A model generated the notes under the pieces. It made no database searches, was not told where the DNA came from, and saw only the letters and a list, made by a program, of their open reading frames with translations. The translations under genes were made by a program, and so were the position numbers. From the NCBI GenBank assembly GCA_035509415.1, contig DATJLQ010000233.1, positions 58,170 to 122,169 of the forward strand: a stretch of DNA of 64,000 nucleotides, read 5' to 3'. This DNA is from DATJLQ01 sp035509415 (GTDB taxonomy: Bacteria > Pseudomonadota > Alphaproteobacteria > JACZXZ01). Each line of letters begins with the position of its first letter. Within the stretch, counting starts at the first letter, position 1. Shown piece by piece: positions 8,893-17,360 of this stretch.

Positions 8893-9561
8893 TTATCGGG
8901 TCCGGTAGCCCAGCTGGGTCGCAGCAATCGCCATGCCAACGGCCGCCTGGGTCGGGTCGACCACCTGGACGCCGAGCGCGTCCTCGAGCCTCTGGCGGTA
9001 ACGCGCCATGCCCGCGCAGCCCATGACCAGGACGTCGGCGCCGTCCTCGTCGCGCAACGCCCGGCCGACCTCGGTCATGCGCTCGATCGTGCGCCCCTCG
9101 TCGGCGAGCTCGAGCACGCCGAGATTGACCGGCCGGTCGCCCGCGATCCGCTCGGCGACGCCGAGAGCGCGGAAATAGCGCCAATGGCGTCCGAGGGATG
9201 CCGGCAAAATGGCGATCACACCCACCATGTTGCCCAAATTTAAGGCGGTCGTGATCCCGGCCGCGGCAATGCCGATCACGGGCCGCGAGGTCGTCTCGCG
9301 CGCGGCATGGAGGCCGGGATCGGAGAAGCAGGCGATGACGAACGCGTCCGCGCGATTCTCCTCGCGCGCCATGAGGCGGCAGAGCGGCTGGATCACCTGC
9401 TCGATGTCCCGTTGGCTCTGGATGCCGGGCGGACCCTCGGCCAGGGTCGCGCATTCGAGCGCCGGGCCGCCGTCGACGCGCAGCGGCTCGAGCGCGCGGT
9501 CGATGTCGTCGGTGACCGACTGGCTGCTGTTCGGATTGACGATGAGGATACGCGCCGTCAC
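8893..9561 (-). CDS. Aspartate/glutamate/hydantoin racemase family protein
   Basis: A 222-aa cofactor-independent racemase. The opening RILIVNPNSSQSVTDDID is the hydantoin-racemase signature. The two catalytic cysteines are visible in VIACFSDPGLH (near residue 82) and VMGCAGMARY (near residue 185). It would epimerise a 5-substituted hydantoin or a similar acid, or act as a maleate-isomerase/arylmalonate-decarboxylase relative. With the hydantoinase at 5346 and the nitrilase-type amidases it gives the classical hydantoinase-process trio. Transcribed downstream of the GntR regulator. Confidence 0.9.
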   Translation of the reverse strand: MTARILIVNPNSSQSVTDDIDRALEPLRVDGGPALECATLAEGPPGIQSQRDIEQVIQPLCRLMAREENRADAFVIACFSDPGLHAARETTSRPVIGIAAAGITTALNLGNMVGVIAILPASLGRHWRYFRALGVAERIAGDRPVNLGVLELADEGRTIERMTEVGRALRDEDGADVLVMGCAGMARYRQRLEDALGVQVVDPTQAAVGMAIAATQLGYRTR

Positions 9562-9646
9562 GGCACTTCTCTTCGATTCAGGGACTCGTCCGGCCGGCGG
9601 CGAGCGAGCGCGTGACGATCGGAGCCCGCACCCATCCCCTCCGGCC

Positions 9647-10345
9647 TCACAACGTCTTCAGCTTGTCGATGATGCTGAGCTTCACGTTCTCGATGTGGGT
9701 GCCGGCGACCTTGCGCGCGGCCTCGGCGTCGCCCGTCTCGACCGCGGCGACGAGCGCCAGGTGCTCCTGGCAGCTCGCTTGGAAGCGCGTCGGAATGCGG
9801 CGCATGTCGAACATGTGGGTGCGGCGGCGCAGATCGCGGATGAGCGTCGCGAGCGTCTGGTTGCCGCTCCCCTCGCCCACCAGGCCGTGCACCATGTCGT
9901 CGACCGCCCAATGCTGCGCGACCGTCGGCTCCTCGGCGCGCATCAGCGCCTCGATCGCGCCGCGCACCTCGCGCGCGCGCTCGGCGGTGACGTTGTTGAC
10001 CGCCATGCCCGCGGCCTCGACCTCGAGCAGCTTGCGCACGTTGAGGATCTCGATGAACTCGTGGACCGTGAGCTCGCGCACCGTGAGCAACCGGCCGAAC
10101 TGGCGCGTCACCAGCCCCTCGTTCTCGAGGCGCGCGAGCGCCTCGCGGGTCGGCGTGCGCGAGATCGAGAGGGCGTCGGCGAGACGCCGCTCCTGGAGGA
10201 TGGTGCCGCCCGGCAATTCGCCCGACAGCATCATGTCCAAGATTCGCTCATAGGCCTGGTTGCTGAGGCTCTTGGCGCTCTCGGCGCCCGCCCCCTGGCC
10301 GGCCTGCGGATCCTCGAGATTGCGGATTTTGATGGCTTGATTCAT
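9647..10345 (-). CDS. GntR family regulator, FadR subfamily (FCD domain)
   Basis: A 232-aa one-component regulator. The N-terminal winged helix-turn-helix is at about residues 35-95 (ERRLADALSISRTPTREAL). The C-terminal FCD helical domain carries the likely metal/ligand residues Asp and His in VDDMVHGLV, then QEHLAL and GTHIENV. The ATG at 10345 has GAGAGA upstream. An ATG at 10369 would add eight residues, and the candidate operator GGTATGCC would then overlap its start. A perfect dyad at 10381-10400 sits just upstream. It is the only regulator within the 1-23 kb island and presumably controls it in response to a pathway acid. Confidence 0.93.
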   Translation of the reverse strand: MNQAIKIRNLEDPQAGQGAGAESAKSLSNQAYERILDMMLSGELPGGTILQERRLADALSISRTPTREALARLENEGLVTRQFGRLLTVRELTVHEFIEILNVRKLLEVEAAGMAVNNVTAERAREVRGAIEALMRAEEPTVAQHWAVDDMVHGLVGEGSGNQTLATLIRDLRRRTHMFDMRRIPTRFQASCQEHLALVAAVETGDAEAARKVAGTHIENVKLSIIDKLKTL

Positions 10346-10359
10346 TGTGGAATTCTCTC

Positions 10360-10367
10360 GGTATGCC
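10360..10367. promoter_or_regulatory. Candidate operator GGTATGCC at the regulator's own start
   Basis: Variant of the GGTATACC word seen at 4195 and 17034, and identical over nine bases (GGTATGCCA) to the site at 17227. It lies 15 bp upstream of the GntR start at 10345, where binding could block transcription or translation. Autoregulation is inferred from position only. Confidence 0.45.
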
Positions 10368-10380
10368 ATAACACGGGGCT

Positions 10381-10400
10381 ATCCCAGTCGCAACTGGGAT
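10381..10400. promoter_or_regulatory. Perfect 8-bp dyad upstream of the GntR gene
   Basis: Inverted repeat ATCCCAGT-CGCA-ACTGGGAT with a 4-nt spacer, in the 88-bp gap between the GntR gene and the Mo/FAD fusion gene. No T-tract follows on either strand, so it is more like a protein-binding site than a terminator. I did not notice a second copy in the window. Confidence 0.5.
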
Positions 10401-10433
10401 GTTCCCGATTGTCCTCCGATTCTGGCCTCCGCC

Positions 10434-13400
10434 TCAAGCATTGCGCGAGGAGCCGGAGAGATATTCGACCGCGTGCTCGGCGAGCCCGGCGGCGGCATCC
10501 AGCTTCCAGCCGTTGCGCGGAAGCGGATGGGCCGCCCGGTCGAGCTCGCGATCGAGGCTGCGGCGCAACGCGGCGACGTCGAGGGCCGTCCCGTCGAGGG
10601 CGCGCTCGGTCGCGCGCGCGCGCCATGGGGTGGGGGCGAGCCCGCCCATGACGATACGCGGATCGCGCCACTGTCCACCCGCGTCGGGGAGCGTCGTGAC
10701 GGCGACGGAGGCGATCGCGAAATCGCCCTCCCAAAGGCCGAGCTTCTCGAACCGGCCGCGGCGCGCGAGGGCGCCGGCGCCGATCCGGATTTCGGTCAGA
10801 AGCTCGTCCGGGCGCAAGACGCTCTCGCCCGGGCCCGAATAGAATCCGGCGAGCGGGACCGTGCGCGTGCCGCTCGGGCCGGCGACGATTGCGTCGGCGT
10901 CGAGGGCCATGAGCACGGTCGCGAGATCGGAGGGCGTCACCGCCTGGCAGCGGTGCGCACCGATCGCGGCGTGATAGAAGCGATGGTCGCCCATCACCGC
11001 ATAGCAGGGGGCGCCGAAGCCGCTCCGCTTATAGCAGTCGAATCCGTTGCGGTAGAACCAGCAGCGCTTCTCCTGGAGGAGATTGCCGCCCACCGTCGCC
11101 ATGTCGCGGATTTGCGCCGACGCGATATGCTCGACGGCCTCGGCGATCATCGGCATTTTCGGCCCGAGCTCGCGCGCGAGCTGGGCGAGCGACACCGCGG
11201 CGCCGATGGATACCGAGCCGTCGGCATCGACCGCGATCTTGCTCATCTCTTGCACGTCGAGGAGCGAGACGAGGCGCTTCGGCGCCGCCAGGCCCTGCTG
11301 GCGCCGCGGCAAAAGGTCGGTGCCGCCCGTGATCGGCGTCGAGTCGCCAAGCGCGCGTAGCGCGTCCCCGAGACTCGTCGGCATGTCCATCCCTTCGATC
11401 GGCCGGGGTCCCGGACGGCGCGCCAGGCGCACGCCCCAGCGCGACAGAAGCCGAAACACGCCATGGGGATAGGCCCAACGCACGAGCGCCACCCACCAGC
11501 GGTCGGGCCGGCGCCAGAGGCTGTGACGGCGCTTACGGCCCTCCTTGGCGGCGAGCGCCGTCAGAATCTTGTCGGGCGTGATGGGCAAATCCTTGATGCG
11601 CACGCCGACCGCGTGATGGATCGCATTCGCGACCGCAGGGGCACCCGGTGTCACGCACAACTCGCCCACACCCTTGGCGCCATAAGGGCCCTTGGGATCG
11701 CCGCCCTCGACGAGGATGGCGCGGATACGCGGCAAGTCCGCGGGCCGGCGCATCGGATAATTCAGATAGGTGCCGTTGACGAGCCGCCCCTGCTCGTGGA
11801 TCAGCTCCTCGCCGAGCGCGACGCCGACGCTCATCGCAACCCCGCCCGCGATCTGCCCCTCGACCATGGTCGGATTGATCGCGGTGCCGATGTCGTGCGC
11901 GGCCACGAGATCGAGAAGCCGCACGCGCCCGGTGCGCCGATCGACCTCGACCTCGGCCGCGTGGGCCGCGAAGCTGTAGGTCGCGGAGAGATTGCCGATG
12001 CCGGTCTTGGGATCGAGCATCTCCGCCTCGGTCTCGACGAACGAGGTCTCGACCGTGAGACATCCGTCCACGGCGTCGGGGCTGCCTTGCACAAGATCGC
12101 CGATCGGGATCGCGCGCGCGCCGCACTTCGCCATGCCGCCCTCGAGGGTGACCGGCTCGTTCCCGAGCGTACGCGCGGCGAGCGCTTTCACGCGCGCGGC
12201 CGCCTCGACCGCGGTCTTGCGCGCGGCGTTGCCGCTATAGAAGGTGCCGCGGGTACCCCAGGCGCCGAGATCGTAGGGCGTCTTCCCGGTTTCGGTCGAA
12301 AGCACCGAGACGCGCTCGAGATCGACGCCGAGCTCGTGCGCCGCGATCTGCGCCAGAATGGTGCGTTGGCCGGTGCCCGTGTCGATGCCGCCGAAGCGCA
12401 CGCGCACGCTTCCGTCGGCGTAGATGTCGATCGCGCCGTCGTTGCGGTTGGCACCCGCGCGCGCGTAGGTGCCGCTCGAATGGATGCCGGTCGCGATGCC
12501 GACGCCGCGGCCCGGCTTCGGCTTCAACCGCTTCTCGTCCCAGCCGATCGCCGCGCGCACGGCGTCGAGGCATTCGATGAGCCGCGCCGACTGGATACGG
12601 GCCCCCTGCACGGTGCGCGTGAAGGGCCGGTTCGCGTTGCGCTTCCTGAGCTCGATCGGATCGAGCCCGAGCCGCGCGGCGAGATCGTCCATCAGGCTTT
12701 CGAGCGCGTAGACCGATTGGGTCGTGCCGTAGCCGCGGAACTGGCCGCCCGGCTGCTTCGAGGTGTCGACCAGGAGAGCCTCGACCTCGAGTCCGTCCAC
12801 GCCGTAAAGCGTGCCGAACGCCTTGGGCCCGGCCGAAAGCACGCTGAAGCCCGAATGGACGTAGGCGCCGTTGTCCGCGGCAATACGCGCATCGAGCGCA
12901 CGGATGCGCCCGGTCTCGTCGGCATGGAGACGGAGCGCGGTGCGGAAAGCGTGGCGCGATTTCGTGGTCGCGAATTCCTCCGAGCGCGTGAGCGCGATCT
13001 TGACCGGACGGCGCGTCGCAATCGAGAGCCTGCAGGCGATCGCCTCGTGCTCGCTGATACGCGACTTCGAGCCGAACGCGCCGCCGACGCCGATCTCGTG
13101 GCAGAAGATCCGCCCGATCTCGAGGCCGAGCACGTGCGCGAGCTCCTCGAGCACGAAGATCGGCGCCTGGGTCCCGGTCCAGAGATGGAGCTCGCCCTTG
13201 GCCTCGTCCCACGACGCGACCGTGACGTTGGGCTCCATGCACACATGGCCCTGGGGCGGATACCAATAGGTCCCCTCGACGCTGACCTGGCCAGCGGCGC
13301 GTCCGCCTTCGGGATCGCCCCAATGACGCGCGAGGCGGCGCGCGAGATTGGCGCGCCCCGTCGTACGCACGTTGAGCTCGGGCGCACCCGGTGCCAACGC

Positions 13401-13796
13401 CTGATCGATGGTGAAAGGAGCGTCGAGACGCCGATACTCGACGCGGATCGCGCGTAGCGCCGCGTCCGCTTGCTCGGCCGTGTCGGCCGCGACGGCGGCC
13501 ACTTCCTGGCCCACGAAACGCACCACATCGCCCGCGATGGGGGCCCGGTCGCCCGCCCCTTCGTGGAGATAGCGCATGCCGGGCGCGAAATCCGCCGCCG
13601 TGATCACGGCGCGCACGCCGGGCAAACGCCGCGCCGGTTCGGCCTCGAGCGAGAGGATACGCGCATGGGCATGGGGCGAGCGCAGGATGCGGCCGACCAG
13701 CATGCCCTCGAGCGCAAGGTCGGTTCCGAAGACGAAGCGGCCCGCGGTGATCGCCTGCCAATCGAGCGGCCGGGCGCGGCGTCCGATCTCGCTCAT
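10434..13796 (-). CDS. Fused xanthine-dehydrogenase-type molybdopterin + FAD subunits
   Basis: A 1120-aa single reading frame joining two subunits that are normally separate. Residues 1 to about 745 are the molybdenum-binding large subunit of the CoxL/XdhB/HcrA type, with GVGGAFGSK, GQFRGYGTTQ, GTGQRTI and the C-terminal YGAKGVGELC. A basic, Trp-rich linker (about 746-800) leads to an FAD-binding medium subunit from residue 803 (TPITGGTDLLP, ATVGGNL). The FAD part carries four cysteines at 912, 921, 931 and 950, in the place where 4-hydroxybenzoyl-CoA reductase beta subunits hold an extra [4Fe-4S] cluster. It would hydroxylate an N-heterocycle or aldehyde with water. It overlaps the small Fe-S subunit by ATGA. 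Confidence 0.92.
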   Translation of the reverse strand: MSEIGRRARPLDWQAITAGRFVFGTDLALEGMLVGRILRSPHAHARILSLEAEPARRLPGVRAVITAADFAPGMRYLHEGAGDRAPIAGDVVRFVGQEVAAVAADTAEQADAALRAIRVEYRRLDAPFTIDQALAPGAPELNVRTTGRANLARRLARHWGDPEGGRAAGQVSVEGTYWYPPQGHVCMEPNVTVASWDEAKGELHLWTGTQAPIFVLEELAHVLGLEIGRIFCHEIGVGGAFGSKSRISEHEAIACRLSIATRRPVKIALTRSEEFATTKSRHAFRTALRLHADETGRIRALDARIAADNGAYVHSGFSVLSAGPKAFGTLYGVDGLEVEALLVDTSKQPGGQFRGYGTTQSVYALESLMDDLAARLGLDPIELRKRNANRPFTRTVQGARIQSARLIECLDAVRAAIGWDEKRLKPKPGRGVGIATGIHSSGTYARAGANRNDGAIDIYADGSVRVRFGGIDTGTGQRTILAQIAAHELGVDLERVSVLSTETGKTPYDLGAWGTRGTFYSGNAARKTAVEAAARVKALAARTLGNEPVTLEGGMAKCGARAIPIGDLVQGSPDAVDGCLTVETSFVETEAEMLDPKTGIGNLSATYSFAAHAAEVEVDRRTGRVRLLDLVAAHDIGTAINPTMVEGQIAGGVAMSVGVALGEELIHEQGRLVNGTYLNYPMRRPADLPRIRAILVEGGDPKGPYGAKGVGELCVTPGAPAVANAIHHAVGVRIKDLPITPDKILTALAAKEGRKRRHSLWRRPDRWWVALVRWAYPHGVFRLLSRWGVRLARRPGPRPIEGMDMPTSLGDALRALGDSTPITGGTDLLPRRQQGLAAPKRLVSLLDVQEMSKIAVDADGSVSIGAAVSLAQLARELGPKMPMIAEAVEHIASAQIRDMATVGGNLLQEKRCWFYRNGFDCYKRSGFGAPCYAVMGDHRFYHAAIGAHRCQAVTPSDLATVLMALDADAIVAGPSGTRTVPLAGFYSGPGESVLRPDELLTEIRIGAGALARRGRFEKLGLWEGDFAIASVAVTTLPDAGGQWRDPRIVMGGLAPTPWRARATERALDGTALDVAALRRSLDRELDRAAHPLPRNGWKLDAAAGLAEHAVEYLSGSSRNA

Positions 13797-14293
13797 GGCG
13801 CGGCCTTCGGGCTCGGCGCCGCGCGGCGCCGCGCGGCCGTACGCAGCACCGCGTCGACGATGCCGTTATAGCCGGTGCAGCGGCAGATATTGCCCGACAT
13901 TTCGTAGCGCACCAGGCTCTCGGCGGCCGCGTCCTCCGCGGGCAGGCCGGCGCGTAGGAGGGCCGCCGCGCGCACGATCTGGCCCGAGGTGCAGTAGCCG
14001 CATTGGAAGCCGCCCAGGTCGGCGAAGGCCTCGCGCAAATCGGCGCATTCCGATGCGAGTCCCTCGACCGTGGTCACCGCACCCCGCGTGCGTTGGGCGA
14101 GCGAGAGGCAGGCGAGCACGGGCGTGCCGTCGACCAGCACGGTGCACGCACCGCATTCGCCGCGCCCGCATGCCCCCTTGGCTCCCGTGAGGCCGAGCGG
14201 CCCGCGCAGGACCTCGAGCAACGTGGCCCCCGGCGCCGCCTCGAGCTCGCGCAGGGCGCCGTTGACGGTCAAGGCGATCTTCCGCTCTGGCAT
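13793..14293 (-). CDS. (2Fe-2S)-binding small subunit of molybdenum hydroxylase
   Basis: A 166-aa CoxS/XdhC-type subunit with two [2Fe-2S] clusters. The plant-ferredoxin cluster uses Cys42, 47, 50 and 62 (CGRGECGAC); the C-terminal helical cluster uses Cys98, 101, 137 and 139 (QCGYC and CRC). The start at 14293 is preceded by AGGA, and the N-terminus RKIALTVNG matches the family. It passes electrons from the Mo site to FAD of the fused partner encoded immediately downstream. The genes overlap by four bases. Confidence 0.94.
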   Translation of the reverse strand: MPERKIALTVNGALRELEAAPGATLLEVLRGPLGLTGAKGACGRGECGACTVLVDGTPVLACLSLAQRTRGAVTTVEGLASECADLREAFADLGGFQCGYCTSGQIVRAAALLRAGLPAEDAAAESLVRYEMSGNICRCTGYNGIVDAVLRTAARRRAAPSPKAAP

Positions 14294-14464
14294 GGGTCCT
14301 CGCTCATCCTCCCTTTGGTCCGGCGCGGCTCTTGAGCGGCCGCACGACCCGGCGCGGCGCTGCCGCCTCGCGCGGGCCACGCACGCTTTTCTCGATTGCC
14401 GCTGATCCGGACGAATTCCCGATGGACTAAGGACGGGACGCGCCGCGCGCGGCTTTTCCCGCCC

Positions 14465-15784
14465 TCACTCGGCCGCGTGGCGCGTCGAGCCGCCGACCGA
14501 GGCGAGCGCCTGGTCGTAGGCCTTGAGCCACGGGGTCCCGGCAGGCGACAGCACGTCGCCGCCGCGCGCACCGCGGCACAGCGACGGATCGTCGAGCACC
14601 GCCGGAAGCTTGCCCGTTTCCCGATAATCGCGCAGCGCCTTGAGCATGACGCGGCGGGTCAGCACCACCATGAGGTCGCTCGGCGCGAGCGTCTCGATCG
14701 TGCGGTCGACGATCCGGCCCATGTTCTCCTGCACCGCCTGGTCCTGAAGCGGGATGCCGACGATGCCGCTGAAGCTCGCGCGGCTCTTCTGCTGCTCGCG
14801 GTCGAGTCCGTGGTCGTTGCCCTGGTTCAGGACCGGGCGCCAGCGTCCCATCCAGTCGCTCGTGCGCGGGAGATACTGGAGCGGGCGCGCGAGGCCGGGA
14901 ATGGCGGTGCCGTCGGCGTAGCGCAGCGACTTGAAGCGGCCGCTCGCGCGCTGGAGATCGATGTTGAAGATCATCGTGTTCTCGTCGTCGATCGGGACCC
15001 AGGCGTTGGCCGACCGGTTGCGCTCGAGACGATCGCTCGGATAAAGCACCCAGAACGGGAAGATGAAGCTCGCGAAGCGGTTATGGTCGAAGCCCGGCAT
15101 CGCGGGCCGCGACGCGCAATACATGGTGCCGTAGGGCCGCTCGGCGGCGTAGATCTCGGGCGCCTTGTTGAGGACCGTGTAGGTCGCGGCGTCCGCGGGA
15201 TCCATCTTCGATGGGTCGACGCAGCCCGCATGGAGGAAGCCGAGGTGGGACGTATCCACGTCGCCTTCGAGCGCCTGGAGCCAATTGCAGTCGCGCTGGG
15301 TGAGCGCGATGTTGCGGTCGTCGGGCTCGGCCTGGATCGCCTCGATCTCGGGCAATTCCGGCGCCGTCGCGCGCGCCCCCATATAGACGAACACCAGGCC
15401 GCCGCGCTCGACGGTCTTGTACGCGGTCGCCTTGACCTTGTCGGCGAAGCGCCGCTTCTCGGGCACGTTCGGCTGGTCGAGGCAGTTGCCGTCGACGTCG
15501 AACTTCCAGCCGTGATAGACGCAGCGGATGCCGTTTTCCTCGTTGCGCCCCATGAAGAGCGACGCGCAGCGGTGCGGGCAGCGATGGTCGAAGATGCCGA
15601 CGCGACCCGCGCTGTCGCGGAACGCGATGAGCTTCTCGCCGAGCAGCATGAGGCGCATGGGCGGCGCGTCGGGTGCCAATTCCGAAGAGAGGCACGCGGG
15701 CACCCAGAATTGGCGCATGAAATCGCCCATCGGCGTTCCGCGTCCGACGCGGGTGAGCGTCTCGTTCTCGGCTGCGGTCGTCAT
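14465..15784 (-). CDS. Rieske oxygenase, phthalate dioxygenase type (homomeric)
   Basis: A 439-aa Rieske non-heme iron oxygenase of the alpha-only class (phthalate 4,5-dioxygenase, vanillate demethylase and relatives). The Rieske ligands lie near residues 68-90 as CPHRCASL and CVYHGWKF, the catalytic domain has EGDVDTSHLGFLHAG near residue 170, and the family-typical opening RVGRGTPMGDFMRQFW is present. Such enzymes hydroxylate rings or remove N- or O-alkyl groups. It sits between the nitrilase gene (36 bp upstream) and the molybdenum hydroxylase genes. No reductase is encoded near it. Confidence 0.93.
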   Translation of the reverse strand: MTTAAENETLTRVGRGTPMGDFMRQFWVPACLSSELAPDAPPMRLMLLGEKLIAFRDSAGRVGIFDHRCPHRCASLFMGRNEENGIRCVYHGWKFDVDGNCLDQPNVPEKRRFADKVKATAYKTVERGGLVFVYMGARATAPELPEIEAIQAEPDDRNIALTQRDCNWLQALEGDVDTSHLGFLHAGCVDPSKMDPADAATYTVLNKAPEIYAAERPYGTMYCASRPAMPGFDHNRFASFIFPFWVLYPSDRLERNRSANAWVPIDDENTMIFNIDLQRASGRFKSLRYADGTAIPGLARPLQYLPRTSDWMGRWRPVLNQGNDHGLDREQQKSRASFSGIVGIPLQDQAVQENMGRIVDRTIETLAPSDLMVVLTRRVMLKALRDYRETGKLPAVLDDPSLCRGARGGDVLSPAGTPWLKAYDQALASVGGSTRHAAE

Positions 15785-15820
15785 CTCATCCTCCGCGATG
15801 AAGCGTGTTCGGCGGCGCCG

Positions 15821-16852
15821 TCATTCGACGATGATCCCGGCCTTGGCCATGTTGCTGAGCGAGGCGGCGAGCGCCGGCTTCGCCGCGTCGGGAGTCGACA
15901 TGGGGGATTCGAGGAAACTGTTCGGCGGGTAGAAGGACGCCGCGTTGAAGAACGGCCGGTACATCTCCCAGCGCGCGCGCAGCAGCGGGTTCGCCGTGCC
16001 GGTGTCCTTCTTGCGCGCGGCGCGTAGGGCCTCGATGTCGATCGTGGCCGAGACCCCGAGCGTCTCCTCGGCACCGTCCTCGTAAGCGAGCGTGCGGCCG
16101 AGATAATCGAGGATCTGCGAGCGGCCGCCCGGGACCGAGCCGTCGAGCGAGAAGCCGATGCCGCCGGCGACGTTGGCGCTCACGATGAAGACCATGTTCT
16201 CCGCCGCGCGCACCATCTTGGCCGCTTCCTGCGCCGGGCGGCGCGCCGAATTGGTCGGATGCAGGATGACCTCCGCCCCCTGCATCATGAGGACGCGCGC
16301 GACCTCGGGCACGTTGATCTCGCCGCACGGGATCATCGCGAGCCGGCCGAGCTCGGTGTCGACCACCGGGAACAGGTTCGCGAAGCCGTAGCGCTCGACA
16401 TAGGCGTCCATGAGATCGTGGGGCGAGGGGAAGGCGGCCGTGTTGATGCGCCGGTAGCGCAGGATCACCTCGCCGCTCGGGGCGATCAGGAACGAGGTGT
16501 TGAAGTAGCGCCCGGGCCAATCGGGGTCGGTGTCGAACTGGTGCGCGCCGATGTAAATGCCGCGCGCGCGCGCGAGTGTCTGGAAGCGCTCGGTGATCGG
16601 GCCCGGGATCGGGCAGCAAGCGCGCTCGATCCAGTCCGCGGCGGGCATGCCGTGGGGCGGGCCCTGGAACGCGAATTCCGGCAGCACCACGAGATCGGGC
16701 GGCGTCTCGCTCGAGAGCGCCCGCTCGATGAGCGCGATCGCGTGCGAGATGTTCGCGTCGATGATCGACCAGGCACCCGCCCGATCCGGCGCCTTCACGG
16801 CGAGCCGGCTCAAGGTCTGGATGGACGTGGCACGCCACGGCTTGATCGTCAT
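15821..16852 (-). CDS. Nitrilase/amidase superfamily carbon-nitrogen hydrolase
   Basis: A 343-aa hydrolase of the nitrilase superfamily (amidases, N-carbamoyl-amino-acid hydrolases, beta-ureidopropionase). Catalytic Glu59 is in LPEFAFQG and the nucleophile Cys176 in PCGEINVPE. The position of the catalytic Lys, usually YRK, reads Arg135 (RYRRIN). It is closely similar over its whole length to the divergent gene at 17361, which has the same exchange. Likely role: hydrolysis of a linear amide or carbamoyl intermediate produced by the hydantoinase or amidohydrolase of this island. First gene of the minus-strand series. Confidence 0.9.
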   Translation of the reverse strand: MTIKPWRATSIQTLSRLAVKAPDRAGAWSIIDANISHAIALIERALSSETPPDLVVLPEFAFQGPPHGMPAADWIERACCPIPGPITERFQTLARARGIYIGAHQFDTDPDWPGRYFNTSFLIAPSGEVILRYRRINTAAFPSPHDLMDAYVERYGFANLFPVVDTELGRLAMIPCGEINVPEVARVLMMQGAEVILHPTNSARRPAQEAAKMVRAAENMVFIVSANVAGGIGFSLDGSVPGGRSQILDYLGRTLAYEDGAEETLGVSATIDIEALRAARKKDTGTANPLLRARWEMYRPFFNAASFYPPNSFLESPMSTPDAAKPALAASLSNMAKAGIIVE

Positions 16853-17360
16853 GGCAGGCGAACCTCGCTCGAACTCGCGGGCGCTCCATCATAATCGCCC
16901 CGCGCCTTATAGTCGCCGTGCGGGTTCGGGAGAAACCGCCCGACCGACCGGTGCTGCGACCGATCCAGGCTCGCTCGCCCTGCCCCCAAACCGGTCTCCA
17001 CGAACCGCGTCATATTGCTCTGCAGCATGGGATGGTATACCCTGGCCATATCGTGCCGACAAGGCGCATCAAGACGCAAGGATTTTTATGCAGGGGAAAG
17101 AGGTTGAATGATCCTGGCGCCACTCTCTCATGCGATGTACGCAGAGCTCCGACGGGGCGCCGGAGAGTCGCCGGAGGGGCAGATTGTCGGTCCATTTTCC
17201 CTATGGTACGGTTTCGGTATTGTGATGGTATGCCAGTGATCGTGACGCATCGACCGACCGCTCTCTACTTATTCGCGCCGCGTCCGGCCGTGCGGCACCG
17301 GGCCGAGGGACATTCGCCCGGAAATCCATCCCCCGCACGAAACGCCCGGAGGGCCGCGGC
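16853..17360. promoter_or_regulatory. Divergent promoter region between the nitrilase paralogues
   Basis: The 508-bp region contains no supported gene. It holds GGTATACC at 17034-17041 and TGGTATGCCA at 17226-17235, one nearer each half, as expected for control of both divergent operons by the same regulator. AT-rich patches near 16889 and 17210 could be -10 elements, but none is convincing. Confidence 0.5.
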
